A stretch of 64,000 bases of DNA from Oxytricha trifallax (GCA_000711775.1 ARYC01025406.1:62001-126000), one strand, 5' to 3'; positions 21,615-34,680 are shown, numbered from the stretch's first letter. Notes: generated from the sequence alone by a model not told the origin. Translations and numbers: made by a program.

Positions 21615-23004
21615 TCATGTTATAAGAGATAGTTTTGAACATGTATGTCCCGAAATGAATAACCAATGGCAGAAATTTCTTGTGTAATCGATACATTCCA
21701 ATTTTTCTAAACCGCAATCCTTTTTGCTTTCTAAGAAAATTGTTACAAATTCATTGCAAATTTCTGGGGCAACTTCAGCATTATTTATTGAACAGTATTC
21801 ATGGTTACTTATTATATCGCCAAACGTTGCTAGTCTTGCATTTATATTTTTTATAGGAGTAAAAATCTAGTATTTTAAACATATATAACCTTGAATTACT
21901 ATTCCCACATTTTTATCCCCTATATTTCTTTCCTCGGTTGTTTATTTAGCTTCTCTACATTAGCTTTCTGCTAACTTCTACCAACCATATTCATTCATAC
22001 ATTCTCTGTATAACAGGATATACTTGACCATTGTGACATAGAAGTTCAAGTTAGTTTTACTAGCAACTTCCCTCAAATAAAGACCAAATATCTCATCTGC
22101 ACTAAGCATAACTCGCCATTCTTCACTCATTTGTGCGATCTCTGTGCTAAGTTTCTTGAAAGTTGTTCTTTTTATGTTAAAAGCAGGACTATTATGACCG
22201 CTAATTTTGTTATGTTACTAAGCCACCGACTAGTGAGAAAGTTCATTTGTGTTATTGCTCTCATTTAACAGATCTCCTAGAGCAATTTGCTTATCCACGA
22301 ACGTTTACTACTACAAATCTGCATCTGAAGATGGTTAATTGATATTTGAAGCTAATCTGGCTTGATAATCAGGCTAATCATCCATAGCCAATTAGTCTTC
22401 TGTAATTATGTCTCCAAATGGAGTTACATTTTAAGAGTACTTTGCTAATATTTCAGAGAGTGGATGCTGTTTGTAATTTTCGTAAGTATGAGCAAAAGTA
22501 ATTCTTGAAGCCAAATCCTTATAAACTTCCTCAAAACCTTGAATAGGATCATTAGGGCCTCCTCCACGCCCTTCAGACTTCATATATAGATCTGTTGTTG
22601 GATCAACTCTGCTAAATTCGTTCTATGATTATGTGGTTAGAATATCAAATCAATATGAAATGTTCATTATGATCTAAGTATATTCTACTTACAGGTCTCT
22701 TGGGCCGTCCTCGCGATCTTTACTGATTATTTGAGAATAACCCACCACTAGGATCGATTGCATGTTTGTTCTTCATATGTGTATACATTGCCGGATAGCT
22801 CAAATAAGTTCGATCACATTAATAATTAATATGGTTTTATTAAATTCATTGTATTTTTTCATGCTTAAATAAACATATAAAATTAAATTAAATTTAATCA
22901 CATACTTGACATTTGAAGTCTCTTCCACTCTATTCATTTCTAGAGCGTCTCTTAATTTCTTTATCTCTCGCTTGTTATTCTTATAAACTCAAAGTCTTTT
23001 CCAT
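21615..23004 (-). CDS. C2H2 zinc-finger protein with AT-hook-like motif
   Basis: ATG at 23002-23004, TGA at 21615-21617. Removing the 84-base IES (22819-22902, pointer TGTGAT) and a 70-base GT-AG intron (22623-22692) leaves 1236 bases, 411 residues. The zinc finger spans the IES join: FKCQVCDRTYLSYPAMYTHM continuing KNKH, giving CxxC and HxxxxH ligands. It is followed by RSRGRPKRP, an AT-hook-like basic motif. The remaining 300 residues are helical and contain Gln-rich stretches and NFYVTMVKYILLYRECMNE. Single C2H2 plus RGRPKK-like proteins are numerous in hypotrichs; nuclear DNA binding is inferred. Without the IES join the first two cysteines would be separated from the histidines. Confidence 0.88.
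22819..22902 (-). other. 84-base IES, pointer TGTGAT, inside a zinc finger
   Basis: The pointer (ATCACA on the plus strand) lies at 22813-22818 and 22897-22902. The join rebuilds the CxxC half of a C2H2 finger. Confidence 0.9.
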
Positions 23005-25053
23005 TGATACCCGTAAAATAAAGAGAACCAATAAATTTTTAAATAAATATTATAAATTATAACCAATTTAACAATTAAATATAAAAATATTCAGAACATT
23101 AATTAAATAAAGATATTTAAATAATTTGTAATTCTTAAAAGTAACTTTTTGAAATAATATAAATATTTATAATAAACATAAAGAAGTTTTAATCAACTTA
23201 TAATAATTAAAAAACTTTATTTCAATTTTTTTCTAAAATAATATATATTAATTTATCTCCTAATTATCTTAGTTTTTCTTGGACAAGTCATTATAAAATA
23301 AACAAAAGTTAAAATAAATAATCACAACCTTTAATCTTGGCTTTATAGACTTTGAAACTTTTAAACTATTAATTATTTTTTCTAATATTTTAAGCAATAT
23401 TTTGATTTCGCAGGCAATATCTTATAAAAATTATAATATTTAAAAATTGAAGTTTGGTAATTTTACACAGTTCTACATTTACGAAAATTTTAAAATCTTA
23501 AGTTATTGTTTATTTTACTTTTTATTAATTCAAAATATTTTATTAGATGTTATTTAGATCTCTTTTAAATTAAATTAAAAAAGGAAAAATTGATAATTTA
23601 AATGAATAATTAAGTTTAATTCAGAAATATTAGGATGGATAAGTAATGTATAAATAAATTAGAAATAAGTAAACTTAATAAAAATCAATTAAATTTTCAA
23701 TATTAATTGGCTTTTTATTTAGACAAAAATATGTAATTTATTTCAAATTTAAAACAAATTATTTACCAAAAATCTAAGATAATTTAATGAAAAATTACTT
23801 TAAAAAAAATTTGAATTAAACTGTTATATAAAAAAATCAAAGTACTGATGAGAGTTATTTTAAAATTTAATATAATTATATCAACTAAATAATTAAAAAG
23901 TAATATCAAAAAATATATATTTTTAAGATTTTAATAACTAAATTATAAATTTACTTTGTCAAGTTTTAATTAAATTTAATTAAATAAAACTTATACCTAT
24001 TTTATTAAATCTTAAAATGATTAATTACAAGTCTTAAAAATAGATATAATTTAATGTGGATTTCAAACATAAATCTATGAATATTTCATTCAACAATTGT
24101 AGAAATATATACGAATAAATTTGAATTAGAAATAAAAAAATTAAGTGAATAAAATAATTGAAATTTAACTTAGAAGAAAAAAACTTTGAAAGTATTGCAG
24201 TTATTCAATAGAGAATCCAAAAATTTGCTTGAATTTAATATTGGTTGTACATTTTATTAAAAAACAAACTGAACGAAATAAATTGTTCTTTTTTTAGGCG
24301 ATTAGTTCTCCTAATTTTTTTTCTCAAAAAATATAATCGATTAATTTCGCTTTAAATATGTGGAAAAAACACAATAAATCTAGCCATTTCTAAATCCTAT
24401 AGTGAATAAACACTATCATTCAAAGTATTATACAATATAAACTTTTTAATATTTATAATTAATTTAATATACATTCCTATTCAAACTGTATTAATACACT
24501 AATATTCCATCAATGCGAATTATTTCATTTCTTAATATGAATATAAATTGAGAAAATTTATAAATAGTAATAAAATCACAAAAACTTAATCATTTATACC
24601 TTCTTTATCAATTACTATATTTATAAAATCTTAAAAAATAATTGATCAGCAAACTATTAAAATAATAAAGTCTATCCTTCTCATAAATAGTATATCATTC
24701 TCAAATTAATAAATAAAAGTGGATATTTCTTTGATTATTTCTTTTTCTCAATTTAATATAATAAATAATTTAATTTCTAAATATTAGATAATGATTTTAA
24801 AATCCTCCTCATTGCTAGTATTATCAGCACTCCTATAAAAGTGTTGTTTTATTCATTTAAAAATAATCTTAAATTTTTTATTTATTATAGCAGTAAAATT
24901 GTAAATTTCTAAATCAATTTAATATGTCATATCAATATTAAGTAATTCTTACAAACCCTAAAATTTATTAAATTAAAAATGACTTAAAATCTGCGAGATG
25001 CATTACTAAATAAAAAATAAATTTTTAAGGATTTTCTTTTCTCAAGAAAATTA
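23005..25053. other. 2-kb AT-rich gene-free region
   Basis: Very AT-rich on both strands, with no conserved-looking reading frame, no repeat array and no structured RNA noticed. Typical of DNA between macronuclear-destined loci that is eliminated during development. Confidence 0.6.
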
Positions 25054-27594
25054 ATGACAACTTTTCTACTAATATAAGAAAGCAATCTCTTTCAATTTAT
25101 TGTCATTTTTTTAATAGATGCTGCTTAACTTGCCAGATCTTTGCCAGGAATCTAATTTTGTACCCTAAATATAGTTGTAAAGCAATTTATTATAGCAGGA
25201 TAATCCATTACCTAGGATATTTTGGGTCACTCACACTCACAAGCTGTGCCAAAGTAATTTAGAAATTAATTGAATTACATATAAAACACTCTAAACTTAT
25301 CTAATCAAACTTATTGACATATTTATATAGTTTACTGAAGATTGTTGGAAAGGTATAGACACCAGCAACTTAAAATAAAATGAAAGATTTATAAGAAAAC
25401 GGGAAAAATTTCCCAGACCATACACCTCAGAGTCCCTACATCAACAAATCAGGCAATCTATTGTCTTGCTCTCTTTGTAAAGTAGGAATGTCTGCCTTCG
25501 ACTCTGTATTCAAGTCTGCTAAATCCACTGATATCATTGATGAATATTTTAATTTTCAAAGTTAATCATCATATCTAGTTAAACTTAATCCTTAAATACT
25601 TTTAGATTCCTTTCATTTTTAAAATTGAGTCAGTAGCGACTACTGTGTGTGAAGATTTCATCATGACTCAAAACGGCACAGTATGCCATGGAGCTGTTAA
25701 AGAAATGGCGGATATTATTGTACCTGTCTTGACTGAGAGCGTTTTGGATCCCGACTACTTCTGTAGTGAGTTCTTAGGACAGTGCTCTTCCAATAACTTC
25801 TATGCTTTCTAAGCAGAGCAATTTGTCAACGACCTAATTAAATCTAAGCCTGACATTATCAAGGATAACAATTAAACTTAAGAATTAGGGCTAGAATAAG
25901 TATGAATAATTAATTTTATTTCCATGTGTTTATGTTAACAATCTCTATCAGCAAATATCGGGAAAACAAAGAAAGACCCTCAAAGTAGTTCATATTTCTG
26001 ATCCTCATGTCGATTTTGACTAAACCAATTATATCTCAGTTTTCAAAAACTTTAAAAAACTTCATAAGTTTACAAAATTGGAGCTGATGCTATGTGTAAC
26101 ATGCCACTATGTTGCAGAGCTGAGAACGGTTTCCCAACTGATCCAAAACGTCAAGCTGAATAGTGGGGATCCTACCTTTGCGATATTCCTCCACACGTAT
26201 TCGATAGCATGCTTACTTATGTGAAAACATAAGTTCAACCTGATATTCTTTTCTGGACTGGTGATAACTCGCCTCATGATGTCTGGGAAAATGATAACAC
26301 TGATGTGACTACTTCAACTCTCAACATAACAAACATGATCACTGCTGCTTTCTAAGGCAGTAACATTTCAGTTTTTTCAATTGAAGGAAATCATGATACT
26401 TGGCCAGTAAATGTTCAAGATTTTAGCGATGCAAATTCTAACATCCAAATCAATGGAATTGCTCCAAACTGGAAGTAATGGTTAGATCCAGATACCCTTG
26501 TTAAGTTTGCTGAGTACGGTTACTACTCTCAAACATTAAAGCTTAAGGATGGAAGAGAGTTCCCTAACACTAAGGTTATTGGAATTAACTCCCAAGCTTG
26601 CAACAATCAAAACTGGGACCTTATTAAGAACAGATTTGACCCAGGCAACGAAATTGAATGGCTTTAAGCTGAGCTTGATCAACTTGAAAAATCAAATGGA
26701 AACGCTATTTTGATTGCTCACATTCCACCTGGAACTGACTGCCTACAATTTGAATTAAAATTATTTTATAAAACTATTTTACATGATTGGGGTCATAGAT
26801 TCAGAGGTTTGATGGAGAGATACTAACACATTGTTAGATTCAGTCTATTCGGACATACTCACGATGATTCTTTTGCTGTGACTCAAAGTTTAGAAGACAA
26901 CAAAAACATTGGAGTTAATCTCATTGCTGGTTCAGTCACCTCATACACCAATATGAATCCATCTTTCAATGTCATTGAGATTTTTTAATCAATGATAACT
27001 ATATGATATTATTCATTAGATTGATGAAGAGACTATGCTGCCTATTAACTACTCAACTTATTATTTCAACATCTCAAGTGCAAACCTTTACAACAAACCA
27101 GAGTGGAAAATTCTTCATTACTTTACTTCAAACTATCAAATTCCAGATCTCTCCCCTGATAGTTAATTAATTTTTTTTCTTAAAGACTTTTTTTTATATA
27201 AAGTTTGTTCATGTTAGCAAACAAAATCCTAAACGATGAAAAAGTTGCCTCAGAGTATGAATGGAACAAGGGAAGACAATATGGTCAAAAGCCTAGCAGC
27301 TGTGATGAGGGTTGTAGAAAGAACAAATTCTGCGATGTTTCATCGACTGAGATGTTCCAGAAAAAGACTTGCAAGGGTCAAGCAAACTATGATTTCTTGC
27401 AAGACCCCGCTAATATTGTGTTTAATTATTTCATTAAATAAAAGTTTGAACATAGATTTATATTTTTAATAGATTAAAATATTTTTTAATTTTAGAATGC
27501 TCTCATGAACTTACTTGTCAACAATTGGATTAAGAAAGAAGATAACGGTGGATGGTGGTCAACTTCTGACTCACTTAAGGAAACCATTTAATGA
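25054..27594 (+). CDS. Acid sphingomyelinase-like phosphodiesterase with saposin domain
   Basis: Proposed start ATG 25054 (MTTFLLIQESNLFQFIVIFL, a possible signal peptide); TGA 27592-27594. A saposin-B-like region has paired cysteines (LLSCSLCKVGMSAFDSVF; ATTVCEDFIM; YFCSEFLGQC). The metallophosphoesterase follows: HISDPHVDFDYKIGADAMC, WTGDNSPHDVW, IEGNHDTWP, ILIAHIPPGTDCLHDWGH and LFGHTHDDSF, the metal-ligand motifs of the SMPD/ASM family. Such enzymes cleave sphingomyelin or related phosphodiesters in lysosomes or outside the cell. Five interruptions after 26000 are pointer IESs (separate entries), each join restoring a conserved motif or continuous frame. Junctions before 25900 were not fully solved. 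The C-terminus is Cys-containing (SSCDEGCRKNKFCD) and ends DSLKETIQ. Confidence 0.88.
26021..26070 (+). other. 50-base IES, pointer TA
   Basis: TA at 26021 and 26071. Removal gives HVDFDYKIGADAMC across the metal-binding motif. A two-base pointer is weak alone; the conserved motif supports it. Confidence 0.75.
26744..26779 (+). other. 36-base IES, pointer TACA
   Basis: TACA at 26744-26747 and 26780-26783. Removal gives IPPGTDCLHDWGHRFR, the uninterrupted motif. The 36-base length keeps the frame, so without removal the protein would carry a 12-residue AT-rich insertion. Confidence 0.85.
26978..27017 (+). other. 40-base IES, pointer AGATT
   Basis: AGATT at 26978-26982 and 27018-27022. Removal gives NVIEIDEETMLPINY in frame and removes a TGA. 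Confidence 0.88.
27161..27201 (+). other. 41-base IES, pointer AGTT
   Basis: AGTT at 27161-27164 and 27202-27205. Removal joins DLSPDS to LFMLANKILND in frame. Confidence 0.85.
27424..27495 (+). other. 72-base IES, pointer AAT
   Basis: AAT at 27424-27426 and 27496-27498. Removal gives DPANIVFNALMNLLVNN. Length is a multiple of three, so the evidence is the AT-rich interior and continuity of sequence. Confidence 0.65.
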
Positions 27595-28881
27595 AGATCA
27601 AATTGACAAAAGTTAATAATTGTAGAATAACAATTAATTTTGGGATATTGCTTATAATTATTTCTAAATGTTACAAAAAATACTAAGCGGTAGAGTTACA
27701 TTTACCTTTTCCTAATAAAATAATTAAAACTAATTTCCTTACTTCATAAAAAAATAAATATTTATAGGTATTTTTCATTTTCTATATATATTATTTTTAG
27801 ATTTATTAATGCTAATAATTTTAACAAAAAATTATTATATTTAAGTATAATTGTATTTTATTTTAAATTTATCAAAATATATTTTGCATTAATAAAATTG
27901 ATTCTTAATTAATGATTTTGGAGTTCAAGCCAGCACTTTATAAATTCATGTTTATAAAACTATAGTTTATGATTTGATTCAAACAAACAATTAATTCCTA
28001 ATATGAAATTGTCATATCAATAGATTTTATCTCAAGAAATTACTTTATTCATTATGGATATCATAATCATGTATAGAAATACTATATCTAATTAAATAAT
28101 AAAATATAAATAATTAGAAAATTAAAAAATGCCTAATATTTCCCATAAATTTGTTTTATTGGTCTTGTTATCAAATGTTTTAAATAAAACCCCAAAACTC
28201 TCCATAAAATAAAATAATCTCTTTCATTCTGATTATTACTTTTCAATTTTAATGGATTATATCGCTAGAAATATCTATGATTCAATTTTATATTGCACAA
28301 CTAAAAAAATATCACAAATATATATTAGTAGTTGTTTATGAAATTTTAATGACTTTACATTATTCAAATGCTTTAGAATAATATGAATATCACTTTTTGA
28401 ATTTAATTTGATGCATTTTTTTCCTCTAATTAAATTATATTTTATTTGATATTTATAGAACTATTACATTATTTTTCATAATTTATTTGTTGAAATTCAA
28501 AGTTCGTAAGTAATTTTAAGCATTAAGAATTGTTGTAATCTGATTTATTTATATTTTTGCAAAAATTATTTCTTTTTAAATTGATAAATCACAAATACAC
28601 AAGTTAAAAGATGCTTAATTTATCAAAATAGTTCAATAAATACAATTATATAAATTAGAACTTTATTTAAAAAGTTTAAAATTATCTTTTATGAGTTTTT
28701 GTTTTGATAAATCTTCATAAGTTATATTAATTATAAAGGGAATAATAGAGTACTTTATTTATATTATCTATATTTTTTATATATATCTTTTCAAAAGAAA
28801 GATCATTTTGTAAAAACTCAAATGCGATTATTTATTAATATAAATACAAATAACGTAATGATTCTTTACATTTTAATCCAT
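27595..28881. other. 1.3-kb AT-rich gene-free region
   Basis: AT-rich, no coding block. It contains one CCCCAAAAC near 28190, too short to call a telomeric or transposon end. Confidence 0.55.
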
Positions 28882-30168
28882 ATGGACTTTAAACTTAAAA
28901 ATTATTCTATTTTAATTTAATCCCATACAAACTAAGGAAAGTATTTTGGGGTTTTAAATGCAACCAACATAACATAAGATGTAGAAATTTTGAATGGTTA
29001 TGTAATTCAAGGAGACAACCTGGTCTTTAATTCAAACTCTGATTTTAATGAGGTAAGTGTAAAAATAATTTGGATTATTTATAGTTGATTGTACTTGACG
29101 GTTAAGTTCAGTCCAGTGAGATTGAGTCTAGGGAAGTATACTCACCAATTATCTAAATTAATAAAGTTCAATCACCTGTATATAATATAAATAATAACCT
29201 TATTTTATATGTAAATTTAGAGACAAATTAAATAATACGTTAAAGCTCACATTGATTTGTAAAATTCTGGTTCAAAATCTATATATACATAAGAACCCTC
29301 TAACGCTTTTGGAAATCCAAACATATTATTCAAACAAGATAGTCTTCCCCTAATTCCCGAATTTGAACTAGTCTCTTCTATTTCACAGACTCTTAAAATA
29401 TCCATACCACAAGACATTTCACAAAAATAAGGTCTTAAATCTTAAAATGGAAATAAACAAATAAACTTACAACTTTGGGGTAGATTGGATTATATCAATG
29501 ATATTCCAGGCGTAGGATTTATCAAAATGAAATAGAGTAATGAATAAAAAGAGCAGTACTTATGGGTATCACCTCTTGAAAATGTTGATAATATATGCAA
29601 TGTACATGACATTCTACTTGACTAATATATAACAAGCTTTTTAATTAATTTTAATAAAAGGCTGATTATTGAGAAATATTTAAATGCTTTTAATAATTAT
29701 CAATAATTAAGGAGCTCATTGAATATAAACGCAAAATAAAATTCCTTATTCAACATCAATTTCCAAATTTAAATAAACTAAGACTAATCTTATCTTAGTA
29801 ACATTGACTTCACTTTGGAATTTGGAGTAAACTATAATCATAATCCCAAAATCACTATATTAAATCTTCTAATCATATAAATTGTATGTAAAGACTATAT
29901 TCACTAAATTTTTAAAAAAATTTAAGGTATATATAATGAATACTTGTTGTCTTAATTCAATATACATTGTATCTGCTTATATTTGGTGTTCAATTGAATC
30001 TAGACCTCTGTAATAACTAAATCATCCAATATAGTGTTTAGAGTTTTGAATGAATAATGCAACTCAATAATCAAATAATTATATAAAGAAAGATAAGTTT
30101 TCGCTTTTGAATATAGAGATATTAAAGTCTTCCATATCAGTAATAAAGTTTATAAACAATAAAAGTGA
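28882..30168 (+). CDS. Unknown protein, four exons, no IES found
   Basis: Exons 28882-29052, 29085-29177, 29221-29883 and 30004-30168, joined by GT-AG introns of 32, 43 and 120 bases, sum to 1092 bases (363 residues). The first begins MDFKLKNYSILIQ; later parts read YFGVLNATNITQDVEILNGY and QLWGRLDYINDIPGVGFIKM. The composition, with many Asn, Ile and beta-type segments, suggests a globular or adhesive protein, but no family is recognised. All interruptions are ordinary introns, in contrast to the IES-rich gene just upstream. A different choice of last donor would change about 20 residues. Confidence 0.7.
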
Positions 30169-30386
30169 AATAGTTTAAATATTTCATAAGTAATTTTATA
30201 TTTTGATCATAAATTTTGCAATTTATGCTTTATAAAATATACAATATTACAATTTCAAAAAATTTATTAAATTAAAAACTTCTATTTTACAGTTCTAGAT
30301 TAATTAGACCTTTTTCTAAAGGGCTAATTTCTAATACAATCAATCATAAGGTTATTCTTCCTTAGGATGTCCTTTCCAAGCGAATA

Positions 30387-31377
30387 TCATATTATTTTAC
30401 AAAGCTTATTATAGTTCATATATTTAAAATTAAATAGCCTTGAATGAATAATAGGAAAAAGTTGAGCTTCTATAAATTATTGATTTAAAGCGAAGTTATC
30501 TGAGTAAGATTTCTTAGTGAACCATCTACTGTTTGGATATTGAATTTCATAGCCCCACCCCATCATTTCACAGTATAATTTTTACAAAAAAATAAAATAT
30601 TTTAAGTTTTAATCTACGATAAAATCTTTCTCTCCCAATATTTTTAAATTACCATATATTATATCTATTATCTATTTTACTATAGTCGACTGCACTCTGC
30701 AAAGAGCCAACTTTGACTCTGGCATTAGAAAAATGATCAGAGACATCACAAGTGGCAGTGCTCCACATATGCAGTGGATGACGAAAGAATCCTTCATTCA
30801 ATCGCTCTATTGCCCAGCCCGGATACCTTTACTTTATAGCTGGATGGCATTACGTGTGGAACTTCTCCATTTAAAAAATTCTAACCACTTTCTTTCTGTA
30901 GTTCATGTTGTCTTCACGGGGATCTGAATATATGTAAACATTATTAAAATTAAAAATTTAAGTAATGTAGTTGATAACTAGATAGGCTCAAAAAGAATTT
31001 ACCTAAATTAATGATATAAATTGTGAAGGAGAAGTTTAGCAAGAACCGCTGGCTTTTTCATTGTGTTCAGGGTGTTTATACATGCCTACTTTTTCGAGAT
31101 TCATGGATGGATGGAGTAACTTTCTATTGGGTACCACACTCTATCTCTAAATAGCCCCGTCCTGTAATTATATATTATCTTTAACTTTTTTAACATCCGA
31201 TTTTAATATGATATGTGAAATATTGACAAATATTTATAGTAATTTTTCTCCATTTGGATTTAATCTATTAGTCATAGCCCAAGGATTATCTTCTAATTTT
31301 GTAGCTAAGGTCTCAAGGGCTTCCTGATTCACGCATTTCCTGGCCAACTTGCCAATGCCTTTAGTTATTATTGACAT
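30387..31377 (-). CDS. NDUFS4: NADH dehydrogenase iron-sulfur protein 4-like (complex I subunit)
   Basis: ATG at 31375-31377 begins MSIITKGIGKLARKCVNQEA, a plausible mitochondrial presequence. A middle block near 31020-31160 contains NRKLLHPSMNLEKVGMYKHP. The core at about 30685-30930 has KKVVRIFQMEKFHTQC and PLHMWSTATCDVSDHFSNA, then VGSLQSAVDY. This joins by pointer GT to MMGWGYEIQYPNSRWFTKKS, followed by YSDNFA. This order matches the NDUFS4 family (VRIF; MGW..STADPLSN; AEKNGWSY; KPKSKSYGANF). NDUFS4 is an accessory subunit of the peripheral arm of respiratory complex I, in the mitochondrial matrix. The joins between the first blocks were not solved. The last 25 residues before TGA 30387-30389 may be extra. 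Confidence 0.72.
30573..30684 (-). other. About 112-base IES in the NDUFS4-like gene, pointer GT
   Basis: Joining the blocks at a shared GT gives VDYSEMMGWGYEIQYP in frame, the expected family sequence. The pointer is only two bases; boundaries may shift by a base or two. Confidence 0.6.
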
Positions 31378-31582
31378 TCGATAAAATTTAACAATATTTG
31401 TTGAAGGACTACTATATCTGGTTTTAGTTTTTGTTTATTTATTATTAATAATCTCTAATTTTTTCCTTAAAAATATTTCATTCAACATATTTTCTTATTT
31501 CACTTTTGAAATTATAGAATTAGTTAAATTAAATGACTTCGCTTTCAAATATTTGAGTATTTATTTATAAATTCTTTTTTTA

Positions 31583-34500
31583 TCAATGTTAAGCAGAAAA
31601 GTATCTAGCTGAGTTAATTCCAGAATTGAATTCAAATTTGGAATTTAAAACATTTAAATCCTCATTAGGCTTAAATTAACTTTTTCTTAAGCTTGAATCT
31701 CTTTCCCCGAATTTCTTTTTCTTCTCTGTTGTGTTTACACTTTAGGTATAGAAATTTGAGGCCTTAGGATTAATAATTTAACGGGTAGAGTTTATTTAAT
31801 TAGCATTTAATAATTTTAATAAAGAAGTTCATATTTTTCTAATTTTATATAAAAATATCTTTAACATTTTTAAGATAGAAATAATTTTATTAAAAGTATT
31901 TTTGACTTTTTTATTAAATAACTTTATTTTATCTTATTTCAGAAAGTAAACTAAATATTTATAAACTAATTATCTATAAAAACCAAAATAATTCATCTAG
32001 TATTAAAACTGTTATAATAATTTTTAGATATACTTTTATCTAAATTAGAAGAAAAACAGAATAATATATATATATATAAATTCAAAGCAACTTCCCAATA
32101 TAATTATTAAATAATTTATATAGACTTAGAATCAATTAATTAAATTAAATAAATTTAAAATTAACAACTATTTCGCCTTGATTTCTATTCTATCTACTGG
32201 TACTAAACTGCGTGCTTGCAGTTTCTCCAACACTATAAAATATATAAAATTCTTTATAAATTTTATATAATTTATCATATTGAAGTTTAACTTGTTCATC
32301 TTGATTTGTTTATTATTTGCACTCGTTTTGTAGTTTTACTCTCTAAATGTTTAAATTTCAGTGTTTATAGAGTTTGTAGCAAGAGTTGTAGGCAATTAAC
32401 TTTCTGTTTACAAACTTCCATTCTTGTATCTATACTACCTATTTGAATTTTAATAATATCAAGTAATCATAAACTTTGTCGATCATTATGAAAATATTAA
32501 TCAATTAAAAAATTATGTTTCTATTTTTGGTGTCATCTAACCCCTCTTAAACCTCTTAAATAAGCAAATTCAAATTCTCCTTGTAATCTCTGAGTTTATA
32601 GTCTGATAAAGGTCTCTGTGAAAGTATGTTTCTCATTGACTCAAAATCTTGTTAGTCGAGGTGAATGTTGAGGCTGTCAACTGCTTCTGCATAAAAACCC
32701 AGTTAATCTTTCATGTCTATGAATAACTTAAAATTATTTAACTGCAAGAATCATAATAATATAAACATGAAAGAAACGTTTTAAATATCTTTATTTACAA
32801 ATTGACAGATTCATTTTTTGAAAATGCAAAACAAGATTTATAAATATTTAATACAATTTTTTCATTCATATTATATTTTTACTTAATTTAATATTCAAGC
32901 TTGAATTAATGAAAGATAAGTTCTTTTAAATTTATAAAGATTACACATTAATTTATGATTAATTATTATTTTTACAACTTATTAACAGCTCTCTTAGCTC
33001 CTTATGATTTCTGATGCATTTCCTCCTTTCTAGTTTTAGTGTTTAGTAATTTCACTTGCAATTCCTGAGTGTATTACTCTGTGTTATTATTTTATTTTGT
33101 GCAGTATTTTTCTATCTCTTTTTATTTCTTTTTGTTCTTATCAATTAGTTTCTTCTCCTCAAACACCTTCCCATATAATATAAATTACAATATCAATATA
33201 ATATAATTCTATATTTTATATTAATTATTTTAAATTAATATAAAAAAATATATATAAATAATAAGCTTGTTGCTTGAATTAATCACAATAAACCTAAACA
33301 CTTTCATATTAATTCTTTTCTTGGAAATTCAATTCATCCTTTAATTAGTAATTATTTATAAAATAAATTAATATTTATTTAAAAATTATATACAAATTAT
33401 TTACATTTTTATGTTATTTTTAATTGTTTATTTTCAAGCATTACTTTTTGCTTTAATTCTTATAGATTTGTCATTCTATTCTTCATTTCACACATTTATT
33501 ACTCTTAAATTTATATATTTTTCTGCAATTATTCTTATTTGAAGGGTGCTAATTATATCAAATGATCACGAAGTACTTTGACTACACACAATAAAATATG
33601 AATAATAAATTTATTATTTTTAAAAAAAGTGATTAGAAATATTAAAATACTAATATAAAACACAAATTAAAGAGAATTAAGAAATTACATTTGTCAAGTA
33701 TATCATCTTTAGTTTATTTCTATGTTTGATAAGTTTCTCTCACTTATATTTGAAGTTCCTTCAGGTTTTAACCCTAAAAAATTATAATTTTTATTATAAT
33801 TTCCTTACTTGTATCTCACCAATTAATTTTACATTTATTTCTTGAAAATTCTATAAATTACCAATATATTTAATTATATTAAAAATATAAAATTGTCTTG
33901 AGAGAGTATTTATCCTTATTCTTTTCTTATTCATCTTTCTGGGTTTTCACAATGTTTACCTTCAAACTGCCCTTTTCAATATAATTAACGTTTCCCAGAT
34001 GCTTCACAAACCCCTTCTCGCTTTCATGATTTACATTCACAAAATTAATAACTTAACTTAATTATTTAATTCAAAATATTTTGCTATTATAAAATGTTGT
34101 TTATTTTAATTATCAGTGCCATCAGATTTCTATTTTAGTGTGTTGGGTCTGCAATCTTTGAAGTTTACGACATCTCTCCGTTGTTCTTTAGTTCTCTTAA
34201 ATGCTTTCTCATGATCTTTCTGTTTTGAGATCAACTCAATTATTTCTATAAAAAATAATCTCATTTAACTGTTAAGTTGGATTTTGAAAATAGGTCATAA
34301 GACATTTTGCCTTATATTTTAAATATTATGATATATTGAAAATTATATTATCAAATTCTTACTTTCTTTGAGTTTCTTTTAAGCTGTGATTTCAATTAAA
34401 TGCATTTTATCATCATATTACAAATTTTATCATATAAATGTTCTATTCTAATATATGTCATTATTTATAAATAATAAAATAATGGGTGCTATTATATTTA

Positions 34501-34680
34501 AAATCATCAATGAATTCTTCAAAATGCTTATCTTTTTCCAATGCAATCATAAAGTTCTGTTTATCCTCTTCTTTTATCAATTTAAGCAAGAAATAATAGT
34601 AGTCATTGTGAGTTCTCAATTTTTCCATCTCTCGATTTCTCTCTCGTACTTCACCATCGTTATTATTAAAATTATATAAA
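31583..34680 (-). CDS. Coiled-coil protein fragmented into about ten small coding islands
   Basis: Ten short minus-strand islands of similar style, separated by AT-rich gaps, lie at about 34500-34675, 34370-34420, 34115-34260, 33900-34030, 33700-33785, 33430-33570, 32980-33185, 32525-32695, 32285-32480 and 31583-31785 (TGA 31583-31585). Typical sequence: EVRERNREMEKLRTHNDYYY, FEEKKLIDKNKKKQKEIEKY, DYKLRDYKENLNLLIQEVQE. Charged heptads indicate a long coiled coil, perhaps a cytoskeletal or basal-body protein. Each island is 50-200 bases, as for MDSs or exons of a heavily interrupted germline gene. No start codon and no exact joins were found. Confidence 0.55.

Noticed and set aside
23005..25053. 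Transposon (TBE-like) in the large AT-rich gap
   Set aside because: No transposase, helicase or zinc-finger coding sequence and no terminal repeats could be seen.
28188..28200. CCCCAAAAC, and GGGGTTTT at 28949, as telomere-bearing element ends
   Set aside because: Each is a single unit. The second is coding (YFGVLN) in the four-exon gene. No transposase or terminal repeat found between them.
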